A DNA stretch of 64,000 bases from Bifidobacterium simiarum (GTDB taxonomy: Bacteria; Actinomycetota; Actinomycetes; Actinomycetales; Bifidobacteriaceae), in the NCBI RefSeq assembly GCF_002802905.1, contig NZ_PEBK01000008.1, positions 1-64,000 of the forward strand, given 5' to 3'. The notes beneath the pieces were generated by a model, which was not told where the DNA came from, ran no database searches, and worked only from the letters and a program-made list of their open reading frames with translations. Each line of letters opens with the position of its first letter. Position 1 is the stretch's first letter. Shown here piece by piece: positions 7,921 through 19,779 of this stretch. Both the position numbers and the translations under genes were made by a program.

Positions 7921-8181
7921 ATGGCAACGATAACGATCAGCGATCGGTTGATGTCGAGTCTGGAGCAGGCTGCCGCGATTAACGGCGTCACGGCCCAAGA
8001 TGCGGCTAACGCATTGCTGGTGAACTATGTGGCGGCCAATCGAAACGGATTCGTTCCGAACGAGGAAACCATGAAGGCCATTACCGAGGGACAGGCCATA
8101 ACGATGGGCGTTGTTCCTGACACTCTGCCGTCGTTCGGTGATGCGGATTCTCTGATGGAATATCTGGAGGGCGATGAGTGA
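7921..8181 (+). CDS. RelB/DinJ-like antitoxin
   Basis: An 86-residue protein just upstream of and overlapping a YafQ-type toxin. It begins with a ribbon-helix-helix-like segment, ATITISDRLMSSLEQAAAIN, which would dimerise and bind operator DNA. The acidic C-terminus (DADSLMEYLEGDE) is suited to wrapping a basic toxin. A strong AGGAGG site lies 7 bases before the ATG. Its stop overlaps the toxin GTG start in a GTGA arrangement, typical of coupled antitoxin-toxin translation. The family call comes from context and N-terminal pattern. Confidence 0.75.
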   Translation: MATITISDRLMSSLEQAAAINGVTAQDAANALLVNYVAANRNGFVPNEETMKAITEGQAITMGVVPDTLPSFGDADSLMEYLEGDE

Positions 8182-8495
8182 GGTACCGGCTTAAGCCCAC
8201 GGAAAAATTCAAAAGCGATTTCCGCAGGCTGAAAATGGAGCATCCCGAGATGATTCCCGAATTGAAGGAAGCGTTTCAGGAACTGATCGATGAGGGAACC
8301 TTGCCTAGCGGATACGTTCCCCATGTGCTGGGCAATCGTGGTGGACTGTACAACGGTCGTATGGACGCGCATATCTGGGAGGGCAGGGTGGATGTCGTGC
8401 TGGTGTATCAGCCTCATGCGTCCCAGCCTTCCATTCTGCTATTGCGGTGCGGTACGCATGGAGAACTGTTTCAGGGCGGATTCCATGAGCGGTGA
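8178..8495 (+). CDS. YafQ/RelE-family mRNA interferase toxin
   Basis: A 105-residue basic protein of the RelE superfamily, YafQ branch, which cleaves mRNA on the ribosome. It starts YRLKPTEKFKSDFRRLK as the family does. It keeps the histidine-containing landmarks YVPHVLG, MDAHIWEGRVDVVLVY and the C-terminal LLRCGTHGELF, matching the catalytic region of YafQ toxins. Length is slightly above the usual 90-95. The start is GTG at 8178, overlapping the antitoxin stop by 4 bases. Activity would be neutralised by the preceding gene. All key residues appear intact, so this toxin is probably functional. Confidence 0.82.
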   Translation: MRYRLKPTEKFKSDFRRLKMEHPEMIPELKEAFQELIDEGTLPSGYVPHVLGNRGGLYNGRMDAHIWEGRVDVVLVYQPHASQPSILLLRCGTHGELFQGGFHER

Positions 8496-8553
8496 CGGTG
8501 TCGTGGAAACGGCAGAACCAGAGTCACCGGAAAATCAATAAAGGCAGGTTGAG

Positions 8554-8784
8554 ATGAGTCTGAGAGAACTACGGTTGAAACGAGGAATGACACAAGAACA
8601 GCTAGCCGAAAAAGTTGATGGCGTGAATCGAGCGCGAATAGCCGCGTTTGAAAACAATATCCGCCCTATCGAGAACATGTCTCTTGGTACGGCGCTGCGT
8701 TTCTGTGACGCCTTGAAAATCTCGAATCCTCGTAAGCTGTTGGATGATTCCGAACCATCGAAGGAACAGGTCTCCGACCGATAA
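8554..8784 (+). CDS. Mini-XRE helix-turn-helix protein, copy 2
   Basis: A 76-residue HTH-only protein, paralog of the gene at 7606. It shares the start MSLREL and the tail ENMSLGTALRFCDALKISNP. DNA identity to copy 1 is about 90% over the last third (8671-8747 against 7723-7799) but clearly lower over the recognition-helix half. The leader is also duplicated (tcaataaaggcaggttga at 8533-8550). It lies 58 bases behind the YafQ toxin, so the toxin-antitoxin pair is bracketed by the two XRE genes. The different recognition segment suggests a different operator. Confidence 0.78.
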   Translation: MSLRELRLKRGMTQEQLAEKVDGVNRARIAAFENNIRPIENMSLGTALRFCDALKISNPRKLLDDSEPSKEQVSDR

Positions 8785-8869
8785 CATGCTTGCGCCCTGG
8801 GCTGTTCGTTCATCCTCGACGAGCCCATAGCGGGTATGCTTGTAGCCACTAGGAAAGCGGGGTGTCAGG

Positions 8870-9111
8870 ATGACCACTGTCAAAAGTCTGCCGGCATATG
8901 CGCAATCCGAAGCGGCTGCACGTCTCAGGGGACTGACCGTCACCGATCCGGTGAATGTCTGACCAAACCCTCGGTCGTGAGGTGCTCACAGATTCTCGAT
9001 GTACCGCGTGACATCTTCCTTGATGAAAGACCTGTCGGCGTACTGTCGAAATATGACGCGCAACGCGTGTACAGAGCAGTGCTGGAAGCCAATCCGGGTA
9101 TCACGTTGTAA
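8870..9111 (+). pseudogene. Decayed small regulator (XRE-like) fragment
   Basis: An ATG at 8870 after GTGTCAGG opens a short frame (MTTVKSLPAYAQSEAAARLR and on) that stops at 8962. A second frame continues to 9111 with a segment like the end of an HTH domain and its linker (SQILDVPRDIFLDERPVGVL, then KYDAQRVYRAVLEANPG). Together they look like one small regulator broken by a frameshift. The rest of the 350 bases between 8785 and 9135 holds no other gene. The family call is tentative. Confidence 0.4.
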
Positions 9112-9135
9112 CGGTCTGAAAGAACGGAGCTACGC

Positions 9136-9504
9136 ATGCGCATCAGCGACGACGAATTCGAACACGCCATCGAAGAGGCCCTGCAACGCATCCCGCCGCG
9201 CTTCCACCAGGCACTGAACAACATCGGCATCGCCATGGCCGACGAATCCGACGACCGAGAACTCGCCACCATGGACGACCCCGACGGCGAACTGCTCGGC
9301 CTCTACGAAGGCATACCCCTGCCGCAGCGCAGCAACGATTACGGCGGCGTCATGCCCGACATCATCACCATCTTCAAAGGCCCCCACGAACGCATCTGCC
9401 GCACCCACGAGGAACTCGTCGACCAGATCCGTAAGACCGTCATGCACGAAATCGGCCACTACTTCGGCTTCGACGACGCCACCCTCCACGCCCACGGCTA
9501 CTGA
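9136..9504 (+). CDS. Small zincin-like metallopeptidase family protein
   Basis: A 122-residue protein of the small bacterial zincin family (DUF1025 type). It has the family pattern EFEHAIEEALQRIPPRF, then LLGLYEGIPLPQR, then the zinc-binding HEIGHYFGF (His104 and His108 with catalytic Glu105), and a late LHAHGY. The length matches the family. Substrates of this family are unknown and peptidase activity is inferred from HExxH. The start follows GGAG with 6-base spacing. Its position just before uvrA, in the same direction, is next to but outside the conserved core block. Confidence 0.82.
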   Translation: MRISDDEFEHAIEEALQRIPPRFHQALNNIGIAMADESDDRELATMDDPDGELLGLYEGIPLPQRSNDYGGVMPDIITIFKGPHERICRTHEELVDQIRKTVMHEIGHYFGFDDATLHAHGY

Positions 9505-9647
9505 CCGCATGGCACCTCACGCCGGCACGCAAACGCCATCACACGCCTCTACGCCGACATCGAACTGATGTTCGAACCACACGGCACGCTGCGCTATCCT
9601 AGAGGGCGAACACAACGGAAGCCCAAGCCAAGCGAAGCAGAGGAATC

Positions 9648-12641
<2,994 letters not shown>

Positions 12642-12645
12642 GCCG

Positions 12646-15048
12646 ATGGCATCGGGAATGCTGGAACGACATTCGCCCGACGTATGGCAGAGGACCGCGG
12701 ACGACATACGCAACAGGCAGGCGGCCGATGCCCTCGGTGCCGTCGGGCACGGAGATGACGGACACGGAGATGGCCCGGACAACGGCCACCGGGTCAACGC
12801 CAACGGCGCCCCGCTGCTCGGCGACTCCCGCGACCTGTTCCGCCCGAAGACCGGCGACATCCCCGCCGAACCGGGCGTCTACAAGTGGCGTGACGGCGAA
12901 GGCCGCGTGATCTACGTCGGCAAGGCGAAGAACCTGCGCAACCGGCTGACGAACTACTTCCAGCCGCTCTACCAGCTGCACCCGCGCACCCAGACCATGG
13001 TGCTCACCGCCCGCAGCCTCGAATGGACGGTCGTCGGCACCGAACTGGAGGCCCTGACGCTGGAATACACGTGGATCAAGGAATTCGATCCCCGGTTCAA
13101 CGTGGTGTTCCGCGACGACAAGACCTACCCGTATCTGGCGCTGTCCATCGGCGAGGAGTATCCGCGGGTGTGGATCACGCGCAGCCGCAAACGCCGTGGC
13201 ACTCGGTACTTCGGCCCCTACGCCAAGGTCTGGGACGTGCGGCAGTCGCTCGACCGACTGCTGAAAAGCTTCCCCGTACGCACCTGCACCGACAACGCGT
13301 TCCGCAAGGCGCAGATGACCGGACGCCCCTGCCTGCTCGCCTCCATCGGCAAATGCTCGGCGCCCTGCGTCGGCGGCGTCTCGGCCGAGGAGCATCGCAC
13401 GATGTGTGAGCAGCTCGTCGGCGTGATGACCGGCAGGCTCGGCAAGTCATACGTCGCACAGCTCACCGCCGACATGAAGCAGGCGGCCGCCGAACTGGAG
13501 TTCGAGAAGGCGGCGCGTCTTCGCGACCAGATCCAGATGCTCGGCACGGTGATGCAGCAGAACGCCGTGGTGTTCGACGATCAGGTCGACGCCGACGTCT
13601 TCGGCTTCGCCACCGACGAACTGGAGTCCTCGGTCCACGCCTTCTTCGTGCGGTCCGGCTCGATCCGCGGCGAACGCAACTGGAACGTCGAGCGCGTGGA
13701 GGACGTGTCGGACGCCGATCTGATCGCCGATCTGATCACTCAGGTGTATGCGGAGGCGACGGGGGAGACCCCGGCTGCCGGCGATGCTGGAACGGCCGGC
13801 GAGACGGGCGACTCCGGAGAGACGGGCGAACAGACGGTGATCTCGACCGGCCGCGACGCGCTCGGCAGCACGCAGACCGTCACCGCCACGGACGCGAGGA
13901 CGCGGGCGCAGGCCACCAGAACCCGCAACATGCGGCAGGAGCGGACCGGGCGGGCCGACCTGCTCGCCCCGATCGCGCCGGTGCCGCGGGAGGTGCTGGT
14001 GCCGATCGAGCCGAGTCGGCGAGAGGAGCTCGAACAATGGCTGACCGGTCTGCGCGGCGGCGCCGTCACCATTCGCGTGGCCGTGCGCGGCGATAAGAAG
14101 ACGCTGATGGACCGGGCGGGGGAGAACGCCCGTCAGGCGCTACAGCGCAGCAAGATGAGCCGCATCAAGGACGTCGGCCTGCGCACCAAGGCCATGAACG
14201 ACATCGCGAAGGCGCTGGGACTGGACCGGGCGCCGCTGCGCATCGAATGCTACGACATCTCCAACACCGTGGGCGGCATCTTCCAGGTGGCCTCCATGGT
14301 GGTGTTCGAGGACGGCGTGGCCAAGAAAAGCGAATACCGCCGGTTCGCCATCCGGGGCAAGGACGGCAAGGGGGCGGTGGACGACACCACGGCCCTGTAT
14401 GAGACGCTGACCCGGCGGTTCCGCCATGGCAACATCGCCGGCGACACGGGCGAGAGCATCGACAACGAACGGAGGATCGCCAAGGCCGCGGAACAGGCTG
14501 GAGGGATCGAATCACGATCCGGCGGCGAATCCCCGCAGACCGATGCCGGGACCACGACGTGGGATGCGGCCGGTCAGGACATCGTGCAGCAGAACACGGA
14601 TCACCGTCATTTCGCCTACAAGCCGAACCTCATCGTGGTCGACGGCGGCCAGCCCCAGGTGCAGGCGGCCGCACGCGCGCTGGCGGACTGCGGCGTGGAC
14701 GATGTGGCGCTGTGCGGTCTCGCCAAGCGTCTCGAGGAGGTCTGGCTGCCGGACGACGACTACCCGGTCATCCTCAGACGCCAGTCCGAGGGCATGTACC
14801 TGCTGCAGCGGGTGAGGGACGAATCCCACCGGTTCGCGATCACCTACCATCGCGAGACCCGGGCCAAGGGATCGCTGCGTTCCGCGCTGGACGACATCCC
14901 CGGCGTCGGACTGGCATACCAGAAGCGGCTGCTCAAGCATTTTGGCTCGGTCAGGGCCATGCGCGAGGCCGAGGAGAAGGATTTCCTTGACGTGCCGGGA
15001 ATCGGCGAGAAGAAGGCCCGCACGATCTACGAGGCCCTGCACCGGTGA
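12646..15048 (+). CDS. uvrC: Excinuclease ABC subunit C
   Basis: The nuclease that makes both incisions in nucleotide excision repair. The 800-residue protein has a GIY-YIG domain near residues 75-155 (GVYKWRDGEGRVIYVGKAKN), a UVR motif (LEFEKAARLRDQIQML), an RNase H-like nuclease half (RIECYDISNTVGG, LIVVDGGQPQVQAA) and C-terminal helix-hairpin-helices (DDIPGVG, LDVPGIGEKKARTIYE). It is longer than the usual 600-620 residues because of an N-terminal tail and two low-complexity insertions rich in Gly/Thr/Glu, near residues 370-435 and 590-645. The start at 12646 has GGAG with 7-base spacing, inside the uvrA end. Confidence 0.96.
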   Translation: MASGMLERHSPDVWQRTADDIRNRQAADALGAVGHGDDGHGDGPDNGHRVNANGAPLLGDSRDLFRPKTGDIPAEPGVYKWRDGEGRVIYVGKAKNLRNRLTNYFQPLYQLHPRTQTMVLTARSLEWTVVGTELEALTLEYTWIKEFDPRFNVVFRDDKTYPYLALSIGEEYPRVWITRSRKRRGTRYFGPYAKVWDVRQSLDRLLKSFPVRTCTDNAFRKAQMTGRPCLLASIGKCSAPCVGGVSAEEHRTMCEQLVGVMTGRLGKSYVAQLTADMKQAAAELEFEKAARLRDQIQMLGTVMQQNAVVFDDQVDADVFGFATDELESSVHAFFVRSGSIRGERNWNVERVEDVSDADLIADLITQVYAEATGETPAAGDAGTAGETGDSGETGEQTVISTGRDALGSTQTVTATDARTRAQATRTRNMRQERTGRADLLAPIAPVPREVLVPIEPSRREELEQWLTGLRGGAVTIRVAVRGDKKTLMDRAGENARQALQRSKMSRIKDVGLRTKAMNDIAKALGLDRAPLRIECYDISNTVGGIFQVASMVVFEDGVAKKSEYRRFAIRGKDGKGAVDDTTALYETLTRRFRHGNIAGDTGESIDNERRIAKAAEQAGGIESRSGGESPQTDAGTTTWDAAGQDIVQQNTDHRHFAYKPNLIVVDGGQPQVQAAARALADCGVDDVALCGLAKRLEEVWLPDDDYPVILRRQSEGMYLLQRVRDESHRFAITYHRETRAKGSLRSALDDIPGVGLAYQKRLLKHFGSVRAMREAEEKDFLDVPGIGEKKARTIYEALHR

Positions 15049-15207
15049 GCGCAATGCGTCAGGTCCGGACCGCGTCGCGGATCGGTCCATGGGGCGGTCC
15101 GCGGACCGGATCCGGCGCGGCGGGGAGCCTCCGTTGCCGGACGGATCGGATTTGATTGTCAGGATGTGAGCGGTAGCATAAGTCAAGAGACGAAGGAGAT
15201 GCACGTC

Positions 15208-16110
15208 ATGACAGAAATCAGGCACCGTGCCGCCGTGCTGGGCAAGCCCATTTCGCATTCACTGTCGCCGTTGATCCACAACACCGCCTACAAGGCCATG
15301 GGCCTTGACGATTGGTTCTACGACAGCCACGAGGTGGATGAACTGTCCCTCGGGGATTTCATCGGCGAACTCGATCCGCGCTGGCACGGGCTGAGCCTGA
15401 CCATGCCGCTGAAGAAGGCGATCATGCCCATGGGACAGACCGCCAACCGCTGGGCCGAAAAGCTCGGCGTGGCCAACACCGCGATCTTCGACTGGCGACC
15501 CGGCGCCTCCGGCCCGGGCATCCGCCTGTACAACACCGACGTGGCGGGCATCAATCTGGCGATCACCAACGCCCTGAGGAAGCACGGCAGGAACGACGAC
15601 GCCACGTATGCGACGCTGCCGGCCAAGGCGCTGATCATCGGATCCGGCAACACCGCGTGCTCGGCCATCGCCGCGTGCTCCACCATGCAGATCGAACATG
15701 TGACCATCGCGGCTCGCCATGCGGACAAGGCCCATGCCATTGCCCCGCTCGCGCAGACGTTCGGCATGAGCGTTGACGTGATCTCCCTGCGGCAGATCCC
15801 GGAGATCATCGGCACCGAACGCATCGTGATCAGCACGCTGCCCTCCCACGCCGCCGACTCCACCGCCTCGGCGATCCTTCCGTACGACACCGGGGATCTC
15901 AACGGCATCCTGCTCGACGTGATCTACGACCCGCGTCCCACCCTGCTCATGCAGGCGTACCGACGCAAGGGCGGTCTGGCGATCGGCGGCGAGGAGATGC
16001 TGCTGTATCAGGCCATTCCGCAGCTGGCGTACATGACCGGCACCGATTTCGACGCCCTGCCGCCGCACCTCGACGGCACCATCCGTCTGGCGCTTCAGGA
16101 GGTGCTGTGA
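15208..16110 (+). CDS. aroE: Shikimate dehydrogenase
   Basis: NADPH-dependent reduction of 3-dehydroshikimate to shikimate in aromatic amino-acid synthesis. The 300-residue protein shows the substrate motif GKPISHSLSPLIHN with the paired serines, the catalytic lysine region SLTMPLKKAI, and the Rossmann loop IGSGNTACSAIAA, with the unusual GSGN instead of GAGG. The C-terminal GGEEMLLYQAIPQL matches the family. The start at 15208 has AAGGAG with 9-base spacing; an ATG at 15199 directly abuts that site. rapZ starts one base inside its stop (TGATG), so the genes are coupled. Confidence 0.9.
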   Translation: MTEIRHRAAVLGKPISHSLSPLIHNTAYKAMGLDDWFYDSHEVDELSLGDFIGELDPRWHGLSLTMPLKKAIMPMGQTANRWAEKLGVANTAIFDWRPGASGPGIRLYNTDVAGINLAITNALRKHGRNDDATYATLPAKALIIGSGNTACSAIAACSTMQIEHVTIAARHADKAHAIAPLAQTFGMSVDVISLRQIPEIIGTERIVISTLPSHAADSTASAILPYDTGDLNGILLDVIYDPRPTLLMQAYRRKGGLAIGGEEMLLYQAIPQLAYMTGTDFDALPPHLDGTIRLALQEVL

Positions 16111-17036
16111 TGACGACGAACGACGTGGAACCCAACGCTGCCGCAACGCAGACCGGCACCCCGCAGCCGGCCAACGAATTCGAGGTCCTGCTGATCACCG
16201 GCATGTCCGGCGCGGGCCGATCCCGCGCCGCGGACAGCGTGGAGGACATGGGCTGGTACGTGGTCGACAACCTGCCGCCCATCCTGCTCGTCCCGCTGGT
16301 CGACATGATGACGTCGTCCGGATCCAAGGTCCACAAGCTCGCCGCCGTCATCGACGTGCGCTCCCGCGGATACTTCGACGATCTGGCGCAGGTGTTCAGC
16401 CACCTCGACGATCTCGGCGTCAAATACCGGATCCTGTTCCTCGACGCCACCGACGACGTGCTGATCAAGCGGTACGAGTCGGTGCGCCGGCCCCACCCGC
16501 TGCAGCACGGCCGCCGTCTCATCGACGGCATCAACGAGGAGCGGACGCTGCTCGGCGGTCTCAAGGAGCGCGCCGACTTCGTGATCGACACCTCCAGCCT
16601 GAGCATCCACGAGCTGTCGACCAAACTGTACGACGCGCTGCTGGGCACCGGGCCCACCACCGTGGCCGTGCACATCTTCAGCTTCGGATTCAAGTACGGG
16701 GTGCCGCTTGACGCCGACTTCGTGGCCGACGTACGGTTCCTGCCCAATCCCTTCTGGGTGCCGCAGCTGCGCGATCTCAACGGCAACGACAAGCCAGTGG
16801 CTGACTACGTGCTTTCCAGCGACGGTGCGGCCAGATTCCTCGACTCCTACTCCGACGCCATCCTCACGGCCATCAAGGGGTATTCGCGCGAGGACAAGCA
16901 CTTCGTCACCATCGCGATCGGATGCACCGGCGGCCAGCATCGTTCCGTGGCCATGAGCCACGCGCTGGCCGAACGGCTCAGGGCCCACGGTCTCAACGTC
17001 AGCGTATCGGCCCGTGAACTGCCGAAGCAGCACTGA
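16110..17036 (+). CDS. rapZ: RapZ/YvcJ-family nucleotide-binding adapter
   Basis: A P-loop protein of 308 residues. In E. coli, RapZ is an RNA-binding RNase E adapter for glucosamine-6-phosphate control; in Gram-positives the role is less clear. It shows a Walker A variant GMSGAGRS, in which Arg replaces the usual Lys, as in actinobacterial members. It also has the DNLPPILL motif, RRPHPL, and the C-terminal IGCTGGQHRSVAMSHALAE. The ATG at 16110 overlaps the aroE stop by one base, with AGGAGG 6 bases upstream. It is followed by whiA, the common neighbour of this family. Confidence 0.92.
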   Translation: MTTNDVEPNAAATQTGTPQPANEFEVLLITGMSGAGRSRAADSVEDMGWYVVDNLPPILLVPLVDMMTSSGSKVHKLAAVIDVRSRGYFDDLAQVFSHLDDLGVKYRILFLDATDDVLIKRYESVRRPHPLQHGRRLIDGINEERTLLGGLKERADFVIDTSSLSIHELSTKLYDALLGTGPTTVAVHIFSFGFKYGVPLDADFVADVRFLPNPFWVPQLRDLNGNDKPVADYVLSSDGAARFLDSYSDAILTAIKGYSREDKHFVTIAIGCTGGQHRSVAMSHALAERLRAHGLNVSVSARELPKQH

Positions 17037-17228
17037 TCGGACGGCTCCCAGACCCGCCACGGCAATTCGTCTCACATCTCGAAATAATCGGGATGACCGG
17101 TGAAATAACCATTGATTTTGTCCAGCTGATTGGGTAAGCCGGAAGATCGGTGCGAAAGTGTGCCGACCTGCCGCCGATCACCCTTTTCATGCCGATATGA
17201 AGCTGTACAATTTAAAGGAGGATAGCTC

Positions 17229-18185
17229 TTGGCTCTGGTTGATGAGGTCAAAAGCGAACTCGCCGCTATCGATGATGAGCTGCCCGCCGCCAAGAAGGCG
17301 CAGGCAGCCGCTATGATCCGCTTCGGCGGAGGTCTTCATCTGATCCAACGTCATATCGTCGTCGAAAGCCAATTCGACTCCCTCAATGCAGCTCAATGGC
17401 TTCAGCGTACCATTCAGGAGGTCTACGGCCACGAAGCCGACCTGATCAAGGTGGCGCGCAAGACCCCTACCGGCACCGTGGAGCGGTATTCCGTCCGTGT
17501 GCTGAAGGCCGGCGGCGCCCTGGCGCTGCAGTCCGGTCTGCTCGACCGTCGCAAGCGCCCCGTGCGCGGTCTTCCCGCAGAGATCGTCTCCGGCAACATC
17601 GCCCAGATCAAGGCCGCATGGCGCGGCGCGTTCCTCGCCCACGGCGAGCTGTCCGATCCGGGCAAGGCCAGCTATCTCGAAATCGTCTGCCCCGGCTCCG
17701 AAGCCGCGCTGGCGCTGGTCGGCGCCGCACGCCGCCTCGGCATCACGGCCAAGGCCCGTCAGGTGCGCAGCTCCGAAAGGGTGACCCTGCGCGATCCCGA
17801 CGTGATCGAACGCATGCTCACCCTGATGGGCGCCACGCGCACCGCTCGCGAATGGAGCGGCAAGCGCAACGATGGCGAATCCCGCGGCAAGGCGAACCGA
17901 CTGGCGAACTTCGACGACGCGAACATGCGCCGTAGCGCCAAGGCCGCCGTCGAGGCCAGCGAGAAGGTGCAGAAGGCGTTCAAGATCCTCGGCGACGACG
18001 TGCCCGAGAACCTGCGCGCCGCCGGACAGCTCCGACTCGACCATCGTGACGCGAGCCTGGAGGAGCTGGGCCGTCTGGCCGATCCGCCCGTCACCAAGGA
18101 CGCCATCGCCGGCCGTATCCGCCGACTGCTGCAGCTGGCCAACAAGGTCGAGAAGCAGCGGGCCGCGGAGAGCAACGAAGAGTGA
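17229..18185 (+). CDS. whiA: WhiA-type DNA-binding regulator
   Basis: The 318-residue WhiA homolog: a degenerate LAGLIDADG homing-endonuclease-like N-terminal half joined to a C-terminal helix-turn-helix ([20 protein letters not shown], then GRIRRLL). In streptomycetes WhiA controls sporulation septation; in non-sporulating actinobacteria and firmicutes it influences cell division or chromosome segregation. The start is TTG at 17229 with an AAAGGAGG site upstream, and a TACAAT box at 17206-17211. The rapZ-whiA-pgk-tpiA order is widely conserved. Confidence 0.93.
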   Translation: MALVDEVKSELAAIDDELPAAKKAQAAAMIRFGGGLHLIQRHIVVESQFDSLNAAQWLQRTIQEVYGHEADLIKVARKTPTGTVERYSVRVLKAGGALALQSGLLDRRKRPVRGLPAEIVSGNIAQIKAAWRGAFLAHGELSDPGKASYLEIVCPGSEAALALVGAARRLGITAKARQVRSSERVTLRDPDVIERMLTLMGATRTAREWSGKRNDGESRGKANRLANFDDANMRRSAKAAVEASEKVQKAFKILGDDVPENLRAAGQLRLDHRDASLEELGRLADPPVTKDAIAGRIRRLLQLANKVEKQRAAESNEE

Positions 18186-18220
18186 CTTAGTGACTTGCAC
18201 AATGTGAGACGTGCAAGGTG

Positions 18221-18262
18221 AAACGTCCGCGCACATGCCCATGACCATGTGCGCGGACGTTT
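18221..18262 (+). terminator. 17-bp stem terminator after whiA
   Basis: Perfect arms 18221-18237 (aaacgtccgcgcacatg) and 18246-18262 with an 8-base loop, ending in a short T run. It lies between whiA and pgk and separates their transcripts. Confidence 0.8.
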
Positions 18263-18404
18263 CTCATTCGACGAAATTCCCCGAGTTGCTATGGAGCTTT
18301 ATCCCGCTGACAGGGTAAGATTCCAAATGGCGCACGGGACGCGGAAGGCGCGGGACGGTTCCCGCGGTCTTTCAAACGCTGCGCCGCAGCTGGAAAGGAT
18401 ATCA

Positions 18405-19613
18405 ATGAAAACTCTCAAGGACCTCGGAAATCTCCAGGGTAAGCGCGTGCTGGTCCGCGCTGATTTCAACGTTCCGCTGGACGGTACGACCATTACCGAC
18501 GATGGTCGCATCAAGGCCGCTCTGCCGACCATCAAGGCTCTGCGCGAGCAGGGTGCCAAGGTCATTCTGATGGCCCACCTCGGCCGTCCGAAGGGCAAGG
18601 TCGTTCCCGAGCTGAGCCTGGCCCCGGTCGCCAAGCGTCTGGGCGAGCTGCTCGGCATCGAGGTTCCACTGGCCGCCGACACCTACGGCGAGGACGCCCA
18701 CGCCAAGGTCGCCGCCATGAAGGACGGCGACGTGGTGCTGCTGGAGAACGTGCGCTTCAACCCCGAAGAGACCAGCAAGAACGCCGAGGAGCGTGCCGCC
18801 TACGCCAAGAAGATCGCCGAGCTCGGCGAGGTCTTCGTCTCCGACGGCTTCGGTGTGGTCCACCGCGCCCAGGGCTCCAACTACGACGTGGCCGCCGATC
18901 TGCCGGCCGCCGCCGGTCTGCTGGTGGAGAAGGAAGTCACCGCGCTGTCCAAGGCCACCGAGAACCCGGATCGCCCGCTGACCGCAGTGCTCGGCGGCGC
19001 CAAGGTCGCCGACAAGCTCGGCGTCATCTCCAACCTGCTCGGCAAGGTCGACCGCCTGATCATCGGCGGCGGCATGGCCTACACCTTCCTCAAGGCCGAG
19101 GGCTACGAGGTCGGCAACTCCCTGCTCGACGAGAGCAACATCGAAACCGTCAAGGGCTACATGGAGACCGCCAAGAAGAACGGCGTCGAGCTCCTGCTCC
19201 CCGTCGACATCGTCGTCAACCCCGGCTTCCCGGCAGGCGACGACGCGGTCATCGACCCGAAGGTCGTGGACGCCGACGCCATCCCGGCCGACGAGGAGGG
19301 CCTCGACATCGGCCCGAAGACCCGCCAGCTCTTCCACGACAAGATCGTCGACTCCAAGACCGTCGTGTGGAACGGCCCGATGGGCGTGTTCGAGGTTCCG
19401 ACCTTCGCCGAAGGCACCAAGGCCGTGGCCCAGGCTCTGGTTGACGCCACCCACGCCGGTGCGTTCACCATCGTCGGCGGCGGCGACTCCGCTTCGGCCG
19501 TGCGCAACCTCGGCTTCCCGGAGGATGGCTTCTCGCACATCTCCACCGGCGGCGGCGCCTCCCTCGAGTTCCTCGAGGGCAAGACCCTGCCCGGTCTGAG
19601 CGTGCTTGAGTAG
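18405..19613 (+). CDS. pgk: Phosphoglycerate kinase
   Basis: Transfers the acyl phosphate of 1,3-bisphosphoglycerate to ADP in lower glycolysis. The 402-residue cytosolic enzyme has the substrate-binding [10 protein letters not shown] at the N-terminus, HLGRPKG, the hinge region and the nucleotide motif GGGDSASA near the C-terminus, all at family positions. The start at 18405 (MKTLKDLGN) is preceded by GGAAAGGA; a longer frame upstream overlaps the terminator stem and is not credible. It is followed by its own terminator and then tpiA. Codon use is strongly biased, as expected for a highly expressed gene. Confidence 0.97.
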   Translation: MKTLKDLGNLQGKRVLVRADFNVPLDGTTITDDGRIKAALPTIKALREQGAKVILMAHLGRPKGKVVPELSLAPVAKRLGELLGIEVPLAADTYGEDAHAKVAAMKDGDVVLLENVRFNPEETSKNAEERAAYAKKIAELGEVFVSDGFGVVHRAQGSNYDVAADLPAAAGLLVEKEVTALSKATENPDRPLTAVLGGAKVADKLGVISNLLGKVDRLIIGGGMAYTFLKAEGYEVGNSLLDESNIETVKGYMETAKKNGVELLLPVDIVVNPGFPAGDDAVIDPKVVDADAIPADEEGLDIGPKTRQLFHDKIVDSKTVVWNGPMGVFEVPTFAEGTKAVAQALVDATHAGAFTIVGGGDSASAVRNLGFPEDGFSHISTGGGASLEFLEGKTLPGLSVLE

Positions 19614-19627
19614 TCGATCGCATCAAC

Positions 19628-19686
19628 GGACTCCCGTTCGCGGCCGGACGATCCTCGCGGATCCATCCGGTCCCGGACGGGAGTCC
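19628..19686 (+). terminator. Terminator-like inverted repeat after pgk
   Basis: ggactcccgt (19628-19637) pairs with acgggagtcc (19677-19686). The long interior can itself fold partly (ggat/atcc). It starts 14 bases behind the pgk stop. Confidence 0.65.
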
Positions 19687-19701
19687 CTTAATATGGCTGC
19701 A

Positions 19702-19733
19702 CATATGGCCGCAAAACGACACATGGCCATATG
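19702..19733. promoter_or_regulatory. 9-bp inverted repeat upstream of tpiA
   Basis: catatggcc (19702-19710) and ggccatatg (19725-19733) are perfect arms 14 bases apart, lying between the pgk terminator and the tpiA start. It is a possible operator or leader hairpin; no regulator is identified. Confidence 0.45.
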
Positions 19734-19779
19734 CCGATTCGTGTGAATTCACATGGTGAACGTGGTGAAAGGACGGCCC

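Noticed and set aside
9136-9504. ImmA-type protease of a phage immunity pair
   Set aside because: The pattern around HEIGH and LLGLYEGIPL belongs to the small DUF1025-type zincins, not to ImmA.
13750-14580. Intein or foreign domain inside UvrC
   Set aside because: The extra segments are low-complexity, lack intein splice motifs and have the same base composition as the gene.
18249-18404. N-terminal extension of Pgk
   Set aside because: It would translate the terminator hairpin, and family members begin at MKTLKDL.
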